Positions 10,876-19,836 are shown, numbered from the stretch's first letter. The stretch: 64,000 bases of DNA from Rhizocola hellebori (GCF_016862955.1 NZ_BONY01000046.1:1-64000); one strand, 5' to 3'. Notes: generated by a model from the sequence alone, not told the origin. Program-made: numbers and translations.

Positions 10876-11808
10876 TTAGAACTTCGGGATCCCGATCACC
10901 TCGAATGTGGTGGCGGGCGGGGTCGCGCCGAATTTGGCGTTGGGCAGGTACAGCCGGCGGCCGAAGGCCGCGACGGTGGTGGGCACTTGGAAGCGGGGAT
11001 CGGTGGCGGTGCCGACGAGGCGGCCTAAGTGACCGCTGTCGGACATGCGGAACTTCGCCACTTGGTTGAGCTGGTTCTGTACCACGTAAAGCGAGTTGCC
11101 GAGCAGCAGTAACCCGTCGCCCGCGGTGAGCGCAGCGCCGCCGAGGTCGACTCGGGTGGCCACGCCAGTGGTCGGCTCGACGCGGAAAAGCGACGCCGTG
11201 TTGGATTGGACGACTAATAGCGCCCGCCCGTCGGGGGTGCGGGTGATGCCATTGACGTTGAAGCCGGCCTGGTAGACGAGATCGCCGCTGAGCGGCAGTG
11301 CCGTGAAGCCGCCTGGCAGCGAGCCGTGGCGGCCCAGCCTGAGCACATACAAGAACGGCTTCATCGAGTCAGTGAAGTAGGCCGCGCGCGGGGTCACCAC
11401 GACGTCGTTGATGAACGTGGGTGCGGTCTGGAATGTGTAAGCGGCAAGGACGCTGCCGTCGCGGGCACTCACGACGCGGCCGTTGCCCGCAGGGCCTCCG
11501 GCAACAAATAGCCTGCCGCGGTCGTCGATTTTCATACCCACCGAGGGGGTACCAGGTGCAGCCGCGGGAAGCAGGGCGCCTCGCCCGGTGACCAGGCTGG
11601 CGCGGTAGATCGAGCCGTTGGCAAGTGATCCGCAGTAGACCACCGGGCGGTCGCCGATGGCGATGCCCTCGGGGTTGAAGTTGTCAGGCAGCGGGATCAA
11701 CGTTGGGAAGCGATCGTCGCCTTCATTGGCCTGGGTACTTCCGGGCGTGACCAGCACGGTCCCCACGGCCGTGGCAGCGAGGCCGGTCAATGCTTGGCGT
11801 CGGTTCAT
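10876..11808 (-). CDS. Exported SMP-30/NHL-like beta-propeller protein
   Basis: The start is MNRRQALTGLAATAVG at ATG 11808, preceded by AAGGAC on the minus strand. The twin Arg followed by a hydrophobic stretch and an Ala-x-Ala-like site (about residue 28) is a Tat-type or Sec signal. The mature ~280 residues contain repeating units such as PEGIAIGDRPVVYCGSL, VGMKIDDRGRLFVAGG and VNGITRTPDGRALLVV, the pattern of SMP-30/gluconolactonase-like or superoxide-dismutase-like propellers. No catalytic assignment is possible. It is monocistronic, with a hairpin 16 nt downstream of its stop. Confidence 0.75.
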   Translation of the reverse strand: MNRRQALTGLAATAVGTVLVTPGSTQANEGDDRFPTLIPLPDNFNPEGIAIGDRPVVYCGSLANGSIYRASLVTGRGALLPAAAPGTPSVGMKIDDRGRLFVAGGPAGNGRVVSARDGSVLAAYTFQTAPTFINDVVVTPRAAYFTDSMKPFLYVLRLGRHGSLPGGFTALPLSGDLVYQAGFNVNGITRTPDGRALLVVQSNTASLFRVEPTTGVATRVDLGGAALTAGDGLLLLGNSLYVVQNQLNQVAKFRMSDSGHLGRLVGTATDPRFQVPTTVAAFGRRLYLPNAKFGATPPATTFEVIGIPKF

Positions 11809-11974
11809 CTGGCAGTCCTTCCAATTGACTCGGTGCGCGTGCATCTCACACCCGAGACTGCCATATATGTAAATTCTTCGCTAATGGCGGGGCCGCGCGA
11901 AATCCCGCCGCCGCTAGATCCGTGGTCAGAGCACATGCCAGCAACGACACGATGCTTGCGTGAAGGCCCAACTG

Positions 11975-12016
11975 CCGTGGAGCGTTCGTATCAACACCGA
12001 TACGAACGCTCCATGG
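11975..12016 (-). terminator. Strong hairpin (18-bp stem, one mismatch)
   Basis: CCGTGGAGCGTTCGTATC (11975-11992) pairs with 11999-12016 with a single mismatch around the 6-nt loop AACACC; the inner 14 bp are perfect. It lies 8 nt beyond the stop of the secreted-protein gene at 12025 and is best read as its terminator. Confidence 0.7.
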
Positions 12017-12024
12017 CTCATGGC

Positions 12025-12336
12025 CTAGCCGACGATGGCCGAGTAGCTGTCGATGACGTAGTTGCTGCTGGGACAGGACTTTACGGACTGCTGGCTGCTG
12101 CCGGCCGACCAGATCCGGGGGCCGTCGTGGGTGGTGATGAGGTCTGTGCGCTGGTCGAGGCACTTGAGCCGGACCTTGATGTAGTTCGATCCGCTTGAGC
12201 ACCAGGCGTATCCGGTGATGCCGGACTTGGATTTGGCCGGCACACAGTTGGCGGCGGACGCGCCCTGTGCGGAGGTGAGGACCACGGCGCTGGTCGCGAC
12301 GGCGAGGAGTCCACTAAGGACAAACGATCGCTTCAT
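12025..12336 (-). CDS. Small secreted protein with four cysteines
   Basis: 103 aa. MKRSFVLSGLLAVATSAVVL plus an AQGASA cleavage region is a clear Sec signal peptide. The mature ~75 residues start near ANCVPAKSKSG and hold Cys in the contexts NCVP, AWCSS, LKCLD and KSCPS, so two disulfides are plausible. No family was recognised. ATG 12336 is chosen because the signal peptide begins there. It is transcribed divergently from the XRE-NB-ARC-TPR regulator 248 bp away, an arrangement repeated at 20 kb, so the regulator may control it. A strong hairpin follows the stop. Confidence 0.75.
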   Translation of the reverse strand: MKRSFVLSGLLAVATSAVVLTSAQGASAANCVPAKSKSGITGYAWCSSGSNYIKVRLKCLDQRTDLITTHDGPRIWSAGSSQQSVKSCPSSNYVIDSYSAIVG

Positions 12337-12583
12337 GAAGCGAGAACCTGCCAGAGGGGCCGTCGGCGCGGCAAATGAGCGATGTAGTTGCTGAAGGTTG
12401 ACATATGGGGTGTTTGGGAACAAAGCCGCGCGTGCTGTGTCCCAACTTGGCGGCGTCGGGGCAGCGTACGGGACTGTGGCTGTCCCAACACGACAAGATG
12501 TCGCCACCGATCGGCGGCCGTAACCGTGTGAAGTGTGGATGCTTCGATGCGGAGGCACCCGCGGCAGCTCAACGGGAGGGTCT

Positions 12584-15262
12584 ATGAACGACACGGGGGC
12601 CACTGACGACTTCGCGGCCGCGTTGCGGTCGGTCAAGGTGAGGGCGGGTTTGAACCTGCGCGACTGGGCCAGGGTGTGCTATCTCAGCAGGGCCTCGCTG
12701 CACCGCTACTGCCGGGGACAGGCGGTGCCGTCCGACTACGTGGTGGTCCAGCGGCTGGCCGAGGCGGCCTCGGCGAGCAAGGAGGAAACCGTTACCCTGC
12801 ACCACCTTTGGGTCGTCGCCCGGCGTCACGTGGAGGGCACGGCCCCGATCGCGACCGGATCGGCCGGGCCGGTCACCCTTCCCGCCGCTCCGGCGGGATT
12901 CCGCGCCCGCACGGCCGAGCTTTGCAGGCTCACCGAGCTCGCCGACCGCACACCGGTCAGGGAGAGCTCGATGGCGGTCATCACCGGCATGGCCGGCATC
13001 GGCAAAACCGCACTGGCCACGCATTGGGCGGCCAGGCAGGTCGGTGCGTTCTCGGGCGGCGCGCTCTACGTCACCATGTGTGGCGACCACGACCACGGCA
13101 CACCGGCCAGGGTTCGGGCGTTTCAGCATCTTCTGCTCGCCTTCGGCGTCTCGCGAAACGCGATGCCGGAGGTCGAGGAGGACGCCGCCGCGACATTGCG
13201 CCAGCTGACAGCGGACAAACGAGTCCTGATCGTCATCGATAACGTGCAAAGCATCGATGATGCACGTCGCTTGGCCGGCTGCTTCACCGCGGGTCTCATC
13301 GTGATCACCAGCCGGCACACGTTGGCCGGGTTGACCGCCAGCCACAACGCCATGCCGCTGCCGCTGCCGGCTCTCGACCCTGAACAGTCGGTGGAAGTGA
13401 TCACCGCACTGACCGGGCCGCAGCGGCTGGAAGCCGACCCGGGAGGCGTCCAGCGGCTGGTGGCGCACTGTGCCGGCCTTCCGCTTGCCCTGCGCATCAT
13501 CGCTGCCGATCTGGTACATCACCCGCAGCGCACCATTGCCGAGCAGAACCGGCTGCTGGACATGCATCGCCTCACCGCGCTAGAGAACTTCGGCGATTCC
13601 CAGCACAGCGTCCGTGCCGCGTTCGACGTCTCGTATCACCTGCAGGACGGTCCGGCGCGCCGCCTCTTTCGGCTCCTGGCGGTCATTCCGGGCGAGGATT
13701 TCACCGCGACGGCCGCGGCCGCGCTGGCAGGGCAACCGCTCGGCGTCGCCGACGATCTTCTCCACCGGCTGACAGACGCTCATCTGGTGGAAAGCGGCTG
13801 CCCCGGCCGCTATCGCCTGCATGACCTGGCAAAGTCTTATGCCGCAGACCTTTCCGCCACCGAAGACGCACCAGCCACCCGTGGTGAAGCATTTCAAAAT
13901 CTTCTCGACTGGTACCTGGCAATAGCGCACCAGGCCTCATCGGTGCTCTGCCCGGAGCAGACCGAGCTGGCGATCAGGGCCACCGGCCGCTCACCGATCA
14001 CATCGTCCTCCGCCGATCGCGAGCAGGCGCTGGCGCAACTCGACACCGAACGGCACAACCTCATCGCGGCCGCGACCAGGCCGGCAGGCGAAACCCAGCC
14101 CACCACGGCCTGGCACCTGGCCCTTCTCCTGCGCGGCTATCTGCTCGGCCGCGGCACCTTCGCCGAAGGCATAGCGGTCTTCAGCGCAGCCGCCCGGCAG
14201 GCCCGACCGATCGCCGCGCAAGCCTTCGCCGCTTTGTGTCTGGCCGATGTCCATCGCGTACACGCGCGTTACGACGCCGCGGAGGATCACTACCGGGTGG
14301 CCCTGCGCAGGTGTGACGAGATCGACTGGCCGCAGCTGCGGGCAGCGTGCATAGCGAACCTCGGCGCCGTCCTGCTGGGTCGCGGACGGCCCGGCGACGC
14401 TTCGGCCTGCTTCGCCGAGGAGCTGGAATTGGTGCGCCACATCGGTTACGCGGCCGGGACCATCGCCGCCGCCGTCAACCTCGCCGGTTGTCTGCATCAG
14501 CTGGGGCACCTTGCCCAGGCCCTGGAACTCTTCCTGCACACGCACAAGCTGGCCCGCCAGCAGCGGTCGCCGGTCAACGAGGCGACGGCCATGTACAGCG
14601 CCGGTTACACCGCGCTCGATCTGGGCCTGACCGATCAAGCGCACGACTGCCTCACCAGCGCACTAGCCACCTACCAGCAACTCGGCCGCGACACGGACAC
14701 CGTCCACACCATCGCGTTGCTTGCCGCCTGCAGCCGGGATCGTGGCCACCTCGCGCAGGCGCTGAAGATGGCGGCCAAGGCCCGCGCCATGCTCGACCGG
14801 TCGTCACCGGTCGTCAGCCCCACCGCCGCGATCGCGGTGGAGTCGGTGTCGGGCACTGTCCACCATCGCCTTTCCCGACACCACCAAGCGATCGCCAGTC
14901 TCACCAAAGCTATCCAGCTAGCCCAACGCCACAACGTCACCTATCAGCGCGCCGAAAACCATGCGCTGCTTGCCGAAACCCATCTCGCCGCCGGTAATTT
15001 CGATGAGGCGGCCCACCATGCGGCGAAGGCCGCTCAGCTGGCCCGCCGCAACGGGTATCGGGTGATCGGGGCACAGGCACAGGCCACCCAGGGCGCCATC
15101 GCCATACCGCAGGGATCCCCCTTCGCGCTGTCGCAGCTGCAGGCGGCACACAACATCTTCCTTCAGACCGGTTACCGGCGAGGGCTGGCGCTGACATCGC
15201 CCCGGATCGACCTTGTCCACAAAGCGGTCCCAGCCCTGGTGACGCCGCATGGGACCGTCTAA
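12584..15262 (+). CDS. XRE-type HTH, NB-ARC (STAND NTPase), TPR regulator
   Basis: 892 aa. Residues ~10-65 form an XRE-like helix-turn-helix (LRDWARVCYLSRASLHRYCRG). An NB-ARC ATPase follows, with Walker A GMAGIGKTALA (~residue 135), Walker B VLIVIDNV and a GLPLAL motif. The C-terminal half contains tetratricopeptide-type helical repeats. Such STAND proteins are signal-gated regulators in actinomycetes, with TPR sensing, ATP-dependent oligomerisation and HTH DNA binding. ATG 12584 is preceded by GGGAGGG (12574-12580). It is divergent from the secreted peptide gene at 12336 and followed after 27 nt by the split-toxin locus. The ligand and targets are unknown. Confidence 0.88.
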   Translation: MNDTGATDDFAAALRSVKVRAGLNLRDWARVCYLSRASLHRYCRGQAVPSDYVVVQRLAEAASASKEETVTLHHLWVVARRHVEGTAPIATGSAGPVTLPAAPAGFRARTAELCRLTELADRTPVRESSMAVITGMAGIGKTALATHWAARQVGAFSGGALYVTMCGDHDHGTPARVRAFQHLLLAFGVSRNAMPEVEEDAAATLRQLTADKRVLIVIDNVQSIDDARRLAGCFTAGLIVITSRHTLAGLTASHNAMPLPLPALDPEQSVEVITALTGPQRLEADPGGVQRLVAHCAGLPLALRIIAADLVHHPQRTIAEQNRLLDMHRLTALENFGDSQHSVRAAFDVSYHLQDGPARRLFRLLAVIPGEDFTATAAAALAGQPLGVADDLLHRLTDAHLVESGCPGRYRLHDLAKSYAADLSATEDAPATRGEAFQNLLDWYLAIAHQASSVLCPEQTELAIRATGRSPITSSSADREQALAQLDTERHNLIAAATRPAGETQPTTAWHLALLLRGYLLGRGTFAEGIAVFSAAARQARPIAAQAFAALCLADVHRVHARYDAAEDHYRVALRRCDEIDWPQLRAACIANLGAVLLGRGRPGDASACFAEELELVRHIGYAAGTIAAAVNLAGCLHQLGHLAQALELFLHTHKLARQQRSPVNEATAMYSAGYTALDLGLTDQAHDCLTSALATYQQLGRDTDTVHTIALLAACSRDRGHLAQALKMAAKARAMLDRSSPVVSPTAAIAVESVSGTVHHRLSRHHQAIASLTKAIQLAQRHNVTYQRAENHALLAETHLAAGNFDEAAHHAAKAAQLARRNGYRVIGAQAQATQGAIAIPQGSPFALSQLQAAHNIFLQTGYRRGLALTSPRIDLVHKAVPALVTPHGTV

Positions 15263-15289
15263 AAACGACAACTGGTTTAAAGTCGCGGC

Positions 15290-16222
15290 ATGGCCGACAT
15301 CACCACCCCGGACGTGTGGGACCTAAAAGCCAACCCGGCGACCTTGGAAGCCCTTGAGCAGGCGTGGAAGGCGCAGGCCGGGATGCTCGACGAAGCACAG
15401 GACACCGTCGATCGCGCCGCCAACCGGGTGGTTGACGGGGAATTCTGGACGGGGCAGACCGCCGACGCTTTCGACAAGCATCGCCTCACCCTCACCACCG
15501 ACCTCGGCGAGAGCGGCAAGCTGGCGGAGCGGGTGTCGCGCGCGCTCGGGCATTGCGCGGCGGTGCTGCGCCGCAACCAGGGCCTGCTCGACGACGAGCG
15601 GCACAGGCTGGCCGACGTCCCGGTCTTGGCCAATGCCGGCCAGCTGACCTTTCAACCCCGCGACGACAGCCAGGCGACTTTGGTCAACAACGCCATCAGC
15701 GCCGCCCGTGATATCCGGTCGCGTGTGGATAGTGAGCTGCGATCGCAGGCTGCGATCTTCAAGGAGGCGGTGGGGCCACTACGCGCCTGGCAGACCACCT
15801 GGAACAAGCGCACCTTGCGCGTGCTCAACTGGAACATCCAGGGCGGCGGTGGCGGCAACCATTATATGACCGACCAGGGCACGCAGTCCGACGACATTCC
15901 CGACCTCGCCGAGCGGATCATCAACGGCGACGTGGACGTGGCCACGCTTCAGGAGGTCTGGAAGAGCCACGCGGAGGAGCTTCAGGAGGAGCTGAACAAG
16001 CGGGCCGCGCCGGGCGAGCACTGGGAGGTCCACTTCGGCAAGGCCGACCGCGGCTGGCACCTCAGCGACGGCCTTTTCCCGGGCCGCGAGGACGCTGGGA
16101 ACGCGGTGGTGGTGCGCACCCGCCCCGGCGTTTCCACCAGCGGCGAGACCGTCATTCCGCTCAGTGGTGAGAACTCCGAGGAGGGGCGCGCGGCAACCAA
16201 GGTCCACATTCAGGTGGACTGA
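15290..16222 (+). CDS. WXG-like toxin fragment: helical secretion domain plus N-terminal half of an EEP nuclease
   Basis: 310 aa. Residues 1-170 are a helical WXG100/LXG-like domain with the W-x-G turn at EFWTGQTADAF (W53-G55). Residues 175-310 are the first half of an endonuclease/exonuclease/phosphatase (EEP, CdtB/DNase I-like) fold, with LRVLNWNIQGG (N182), VATLQEVWK (metal-ligand E222) and NAVVVRTRPG. The frame stops at AATKVHIQVD, in the middle of the fold. The catalytic His, the GDFN motif, DYV and SDH are missing and are found on the opposite strand in the next gene. Alone it should be catalytically dead. It is related to T7SS/ESX-exported antibacterial toxins. There is no clear Shine-Dalgarno sequence. 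Confidence 0.8.
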   Translation: MADITTPDVWDLKANPATLEALEQAWKAQAGMLDEAQDTVDRAANRVVDGEFWTGQTADAFDKHRLTLTTDLGESGKLAERVSRALGHCAAVLRRNQGLLDDERHRLADVPVLANAGQLTFQPRDDSQATLVNNAISAARDIRSRVDSELRSQAAIFKEAVGPLRAWQTTWNKRTLRVLNWNIQGGGGGNHYMTDQGTQSDDIPDLAERIINGDVDVATLQEVWKSHAEELQEELNKRAAPGEHWEVHFGKADRGWHLSDGLFPGREDAGNAVVVRTRPGVSTSGETVIPLSGENSEEGRAATKVHIQVD

Positions 16223-16616
16223 GCGGCTACCAGTCGGGGATGGTCACATCGACCACCTGACCGTCGTGATCGGACTCATCTCGGCCCCATCGGGTGGCTT
16301 CGGTGGAGCCGACACCACGCGGAATCACGTAGTCGATCGGCAGGTGGCTCGCCGAGGTGCCGCCCTGGCCGTCGTGAAGGTCGCCGGCGTGCACGTCGAA
16401 ACCGTGCTGCCCGTACTGATTGAGCGACTTTCCGAAGGGCGTGTCGACGCCGGTGGGCGAGTTGTTGAAGTCGCCCGTCACCAAGGTGGCGTTGGCGTCA
16501 TTGCCGGTCTGGCCAAACATCTTGTCCAGCTGCCCCGCCCGATTGGCTTCGCCTTCAGGGTTTGCGCCCGTGCTCAGGTGGGCGGTGAGGACGTCCAGGC
16601 CGCCCCGGGCCGCCTG
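16211..16616. other. Putative invertible ~400-bp segment bounded by imperfect inverted repeats
   Basis: CAGGTGGACTGAGCGGC (16211-16227, plus strand) and CAGGCGGCCCGGGGCGGC (minus strand, 16616 down to 16599) are similar and oppositely oriented. In both genes the CAG is an in-frame Gln codon (Q308 and Q122). Flipping the enclosed DNA joins the two nuclease halves in frame and gives the partner gene a stop three codons later (Q-V-D-stop). The repeats are short and GC-rich, so they could be chance. Whether this is a switch, a fixed scar or an assembly error cannot be decided here. Confidence 0.45.
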
Positions 16617-16979
16617 CAGCATGCGGTCGGCGTTCTCACCATCGGTCTGGTGGAACAGCATCACCGCCGTCTTGAGCCGCTCGATGTCGGAGTCGAGCGT
16701 GTTGGCGAAGGCCGGCAACACCGTGTCCATCACGATTTTGCATTCGTAGTGGGCCGACCAGCACTGTCCGCCTCCCTCCGTGTCGCCGAACACCAACTCC
16801 GGCTGCGGAATGCTCCAGCTGCCGACCGACCCTCCGATCGCCGTGGTGTAACTGCTCCAGCCCAGCGTCTCCGACGCCTCGCCGAAACTCTTTGCTCCCC
16901 CGCCGACCGCGTCCCGTGCCCGGGAAAGCTCCCCGAGAAGCTTGTCGACCTCTGGAAAATCCATTTTGGTCTCGGTCAT
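16227..16979 (-). CDS. WXG-like partner fused to the C-terminal half of the EEP nuclease
   Basis: 250 aa. Residues 1-~121 look like a complete small ESX/WXG partner: a helix around VDKLLGELSRARDAV, a turn with several Trp/Gly, and a second helix ending FHQTDGENADRML. From ~G126 the sequence is the second half of an EEP fold, with GLDVLTAHLS (catalytic-type His), LVTGDFNNSP, HLPIDYVIP and ESDHDGQVVDV. These are the motifs missing from the convergent gene at 15290. The two stops lie 4 nt apart. The start ATG 16979 is the first in frame. It is unlikely to be an active nuclease alone. It is divergent from the immunity-like gene. Confidence 0.8.
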   Translation of the reverse strand: MTETKMDFPEVDKLLGELSRARDAVGGGAKSFGEASETLGWSSYTTAIGGSVGSWSIPQPELVFGDTEGGGQCWSAHYECKIVMDTVLPAFANTLDSDIERLKTAVMLFHQTDGENADRMLQAARGGLDVLTAHLSTGANPEGEANRAGQLDKMFGQTGNDANATLVTGDFNNSPTGVDTPFGKSLNQYGQHGFDVHAGDLHDGQGGTSASHLPIDYVIPRGVGSTEATRWGRDESDHDGQVVDVTIPDW

Positions 16980-17015
16980 CCCGAAAATCTACACCGGTCG
17001 TGGTTGAATTCGAAG

Positions 17016-17693
17016 GTGCCTGTTACCGACATGGTCCGGCGCCTGCCCGACATCGCCACCCTCAAGAATCGCTGTCGATCGATGGCTGTACTGGACGCCA
17101 TTCTGAGTCCGGAGTGGGAGTTTCGTTACTACTCCTACAACCGGCGCTGGAGTGACGGGCAGGAGATGGCGTCGATGCGCAATGGATCGGGCGACGACTA
17201 TTTCATCGTGTTCACGCCGGAAGGCGCGTTCATCCGGGGCTTCGCGCATGAGTCATCGATGTCACCGTGGCGGCAAGAACCCCGCGCGCTGTGGCCAGGC
17301 CTGCTGAACAATCTTCCCGACGCGCTCCGGGCGCAGGCCGACGAGCCCGCGTTCGGCATGGAGGGTCTGCTTCTGGCCACTTTCTGCCTGTGGCGGCAAC
17401 CGCAGGACGATCGCTGGCGCATCGGCGACATCGACTATTCGGCGGCCGACCCGGAGGACCTCGACCCCGATGGCGCAGATTGGCTGCTGGGCATCCTCAC
17501 CGACGCTTCGCCCGACACGTACCTGAACTACGCGGCGGAGTATTTCGAGATCGAGGCGGATCCGCAGGCGGTGGCACACGTGTACAGCTGCGTGCCGCTC
17601 ACCGACGAAGTGGTGCTCGCGCTGAACCCCGGAATAGACCTGGGTGCCCTCGCAAGTGACCTTGACGAGATCGGATATCCCGTCGTCGCCTGA
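17016..17693 (+). CDS. Probable immunity protein of the WXG-EEP toxin locus
   Basis: 225 aa, soluble, acidic, without signal or membrane segments. The core MVRRLPDIATLKNRCR, AILSPEWEFRYYSYN, MRNGSGDDYFIVF and DPDGADWLLGILTD matches a family of uncharacterised actinobacterial proteins that I recall near polymorphic toxins. Position and small size suggest it neutralises the neighbouring nuclease. It diverges from the partner fusion with a 36-bp gap. GTG 17016 is the farthest plausible in-frame start; ATG 17031 is the alternative. Neither has a strong Shine-Dalgarno sequence, so translation may be leaderless. The immunity role is inferred from context. Confidence 0.6.
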   Translation: MPVTDMVRRLPDIATLKNRCRSMAVLDAILSPEWEFRYYSYNRRWSDGQEMASMRNGSGDDYFIVFTPEGAFIRGFAHESSMSPWRQEPRALWPGLLNNLPDALRAQADEPAFGMEGLLLATFCLWRQPQDDRWRIGDIDYSAADPEDLDPDGADWLLGILTDASPDTYLNYAAEYFEIEADPQAVAHVYSCVPLTDEVVLALNPGIDLGALASDLDEIGYPVVA

Positions 17694-17771
17694 CACATTC
17701 ATATGCAAAAATTTGAAACCAATTGATGGTCACCTCTGTTGGCTCGTGCATGGCTGTTGTAGCGTCCTCGC

Positions 17772-19694
17772 ATGGCTCAGGAAGGCGAGCAGTACGGACA
17801 GGGAGATCCGCCGTCGCCGTTCGTGCAGGAGTGGCCCGAACGGCCGTTGGTATCGGCCGCCCAGCCCCCCGAAGCACCCTCGAGCCCAGAGCCGGCACCT
17901 GGTGAGCCGGCACACCGCCGCCCTGCCGACAGACTGCCGCGCGGGATCCGCCATATCGCGGGCGCGCTCGCCCTCGTGCTGCTCGGCGCCGGAATCTACT
18001 TCGGAATTGATAGATGGATTATCGGCGATGGACAACAATCCGCCGCTCCCACCGGATGCGCGGGCCAGCGGCTGCTGCGGCTCGCCGTGGCGCCGGAAGT
18101 GGTGCCGCTGGTCGAATGGGCCGCATCGGATGTCGACGGCGCTACCTGCCCGACCGTGGCGATAACGCCGCTAGAGCCCGGGCAGACGGGCTCAATCCTG
18201 ACCGGTGGCAAGCTCGACGGTATGGTGCCGGCCTCATCGGCCTTACTGCGCCTGGCACCTTCGCCGCAAGCGTCTGCCGGGCCGTCGGCCGCGTCGGCCG
18301 CGCCCGCCTCAGCTTCGCCTGACGTGCTGCTCGTCGACAAGGCGGCATCGCTGGTTCGCAGTCCCATCGTGGTCGCCGTGCCCAAGCCCGCGGCCGGTGC
18401 GTTCGGCTGGCCGCAACGCCAGGCGGGCTGGGCCGAGCTCGCCACGGCGACCGTCGGGGGCAAGCTCCGCTTCAGCATGGGCAACCCGATGCGTGACGCC
18501 GCCGGGCTGCTCGCAATGCTCAGCGTGCACGCCGCGATGGGTAAGACCACGCCGGACCAGGGCATCGCCCAGATGCGGGCACTGACCTTGCGCAGCCGTC
18601 TGGCTGACGCCAGCGCCGACCCGGCCGTGCTGCTGCAACGACTGGAGTCGCTGTCCGACCCGGCGGCCGCGGCGAAGGACATCGGCGCCTTTCCCGTTAC
18701 TGAGCAGGCGGTCTGGGCGTACCAGACGAAGAAGCCAGGGATATCGCTCGCCGCCATATATCCAGATGGGCTGATGGAAGCCGATTATCCGCTGGTACTG
18801 GCGCCAGCCGCCGCGTCCGACCGCCACTTCAAGGACCTCGCCACCCGACTGGTCGAACGCTTTCACTCGGGCTCCTTTGCCGCCACGGTGCGCGAGCACG
18901 GATTCCGGCCGGTGTCAGACACGATGCCCACAGCAACGCCGACGAACCCTCCGCTCGCCGACGGGCTGCTGGCGAGATACCCGGCCGCTGCGGCCACCCC
19001 CTCCGATCCCATCCTCGTCACCAGCCGCGCCGCGCAGTGGGCCAGGTACGAGCGAAAAGAATTCCAGGTCCTCATCCTTCTCGACGCATCCGCATCAATG
19101 AATGACCAGGTAAGGGATCGCAGCGGATCGCTGACCACCAAAGCAGCATTGCTGCGCACGGCCGGCGTGCAGGCCGCAGAGCTGTTCGGCCTCGACACAA
19201 GTGTGGGCGTATGGCTTTTCGCGACTCCGGCACCCAACATCCCGCCCTACGTCGAAGCCGTCTCGCTCGGTCCTTTGGACGCGCCTCTGCGCGGCATCCC
19301 GCGTCGCGAAGCGGTGCGTCGCATGGCACAGAGCTATACCGCGTATGAAAAGGCCGGCACTCCGCTGTATGAAACCGTGCTGCGCGGAGTGGACGCGATG
19401 CGGAAACTGAGCAAGCCCGGCACCGTGACCATGGTGGTGGCGCTCACCGACGGACGAGACCAGGACACCGCGTTCGCCATGCCGCGCACCGAGTTCCTGT
19501 CCCGCCTCAGCACCATTCGCGATCCCCAGCGGCCGGTTCCGGTGTTCTGTATCGGGTACGGAGCCGATGCCGACATGGCGGCGCTGAACGAAATCTCCCG
19601 AGCCACCGGCGGGCGGGCCGCCGCCTCAAACGACCCCGCCGACCTGGCCAGCGCGATGGCCCAGATCTTCCTCGCCGCACACGCGGCCCAATGA
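17772..19694 (+). CDS. Membrane-anchored substrate-binding and VWA-domain protein
   Basis: 640 aa. A ~55-residue Pro-rich cytoplasmic tail precedes one membrane segment (HIAGALALVLLGAGIYFGID, ~60-80). The extracytoplasmic region has a periplasmic-binding-protein-like domain (~95-390; LLRLAVAPEVVPLVEWAA, a GKLDGMVPASSALLRL segment). A von Willebrand A domain (~430-635) follows, with the metal-ion site DASASMN and the ALTDGRDQD segment. Proteins of this build are common in actinomycetes; the ligand is unknown and no transporter genes are adjacent. ATG 17772 is taken as the start. It converges on the secreted-protein gene at 19866, with a long imperfect hairpin between. Confidence 0.82.
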   Translation: MAQEGEQYGQGDPPSPFVQEWPERPLVSAAQPPEAPSSPEPAPGEPAHRRPADRLPRGIRHIAGALALVLLGAGIYFGIDRWIIGDGQQSAAPTGCAGQRLLRLAVAPEVVPLVEWAASDVDGATCPTVAITPLEPGQTGSILTGGKLDGMVPASSALLRLAPSPQASAGPSAASAAPASASPDVLLVDKAASLVRSPIVVAVPKPAAGAFGWPQRQAGWAELATATVGGKLRFSMGNPMRDAAGLLAMLSVHAAMGKTTPDQGIAQMRALTLRSRLADASADPAVLLQRLESLSDPAAAAKDIGAFPVTEQAVWAYQTKKPGISLAAIYPDGLMEADYPLVLAPAAASDRHFKDLATRLVERFHSGSFAATVREHGFRPVSDTMPTATPTNPPLADGLLARYPAAAATPSDPILVTSRAAQWARYERKEFQVLILLDASASMNDQVRDRSGSLTTKAALLRTAGVQAAELFGLDTSVGVWLFATPAPNIPPYVEAVSLGPLDAPLRGIPRREAVRRMAQSYTAYEKAGTPLYETVLRGVDAMRKLSKPGTVTMVVALTDGRDQDTAFAMPRTEFLSRLSTIRDPQRPVPVFCIGYGADADMAALNEISRATGGRAAASNDPADLASAMAQIFLAAHAAQ

Positions 19695-19742
19695 CCGGCA
19701 GCCGGCTCATGACCGGATCTGGCGCGCTGCTAACGAAAACCG

Positions 19743-19836
19743 ACACGAGAGCAACCGCTCCCCCACCACCACAGACGACGAAGAGGACCAACCACTTCCG
19801 CTGCTTGTTGGTTGGGGCAAGCGGCTGGTCTCGTGT
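19743..19836. terminator. Long imperfect inverted repeat between convergent genes
   Basis: 19743-19765 (starting ACACGAGAGCAACCGCT) pairs with 19813-19836 with few mismatches. A nested pair, CCAACCA against TGGTTGG, lies inside. It sits between the ends of two convergent genes, so it probably serves as a bidirectional terminator. A structured RNA is a less likely alternative. Confidence 0.5.

Noticed and set aside
9082-11028. 648-aa plus-strand frame opposite the DUF255 gene
   Set aside because: His/Arg/Gln-rich antisense shadow; the minus strand encodes an unmistakable DUF255 protein.
12398-12426. TTGACA at 12398-12403 as a promoter for the XRE-NB-ARC gene
   Set aside because: No acceptable -10 hexamer at 16-18 bp spacing.
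16164-17015. Upstream extension of the immunity-like gene frame
   Set aside because: The extension is the antisense of the partner-nuclease fusion and has non-protein-like composition; family similarity begins near 17031.
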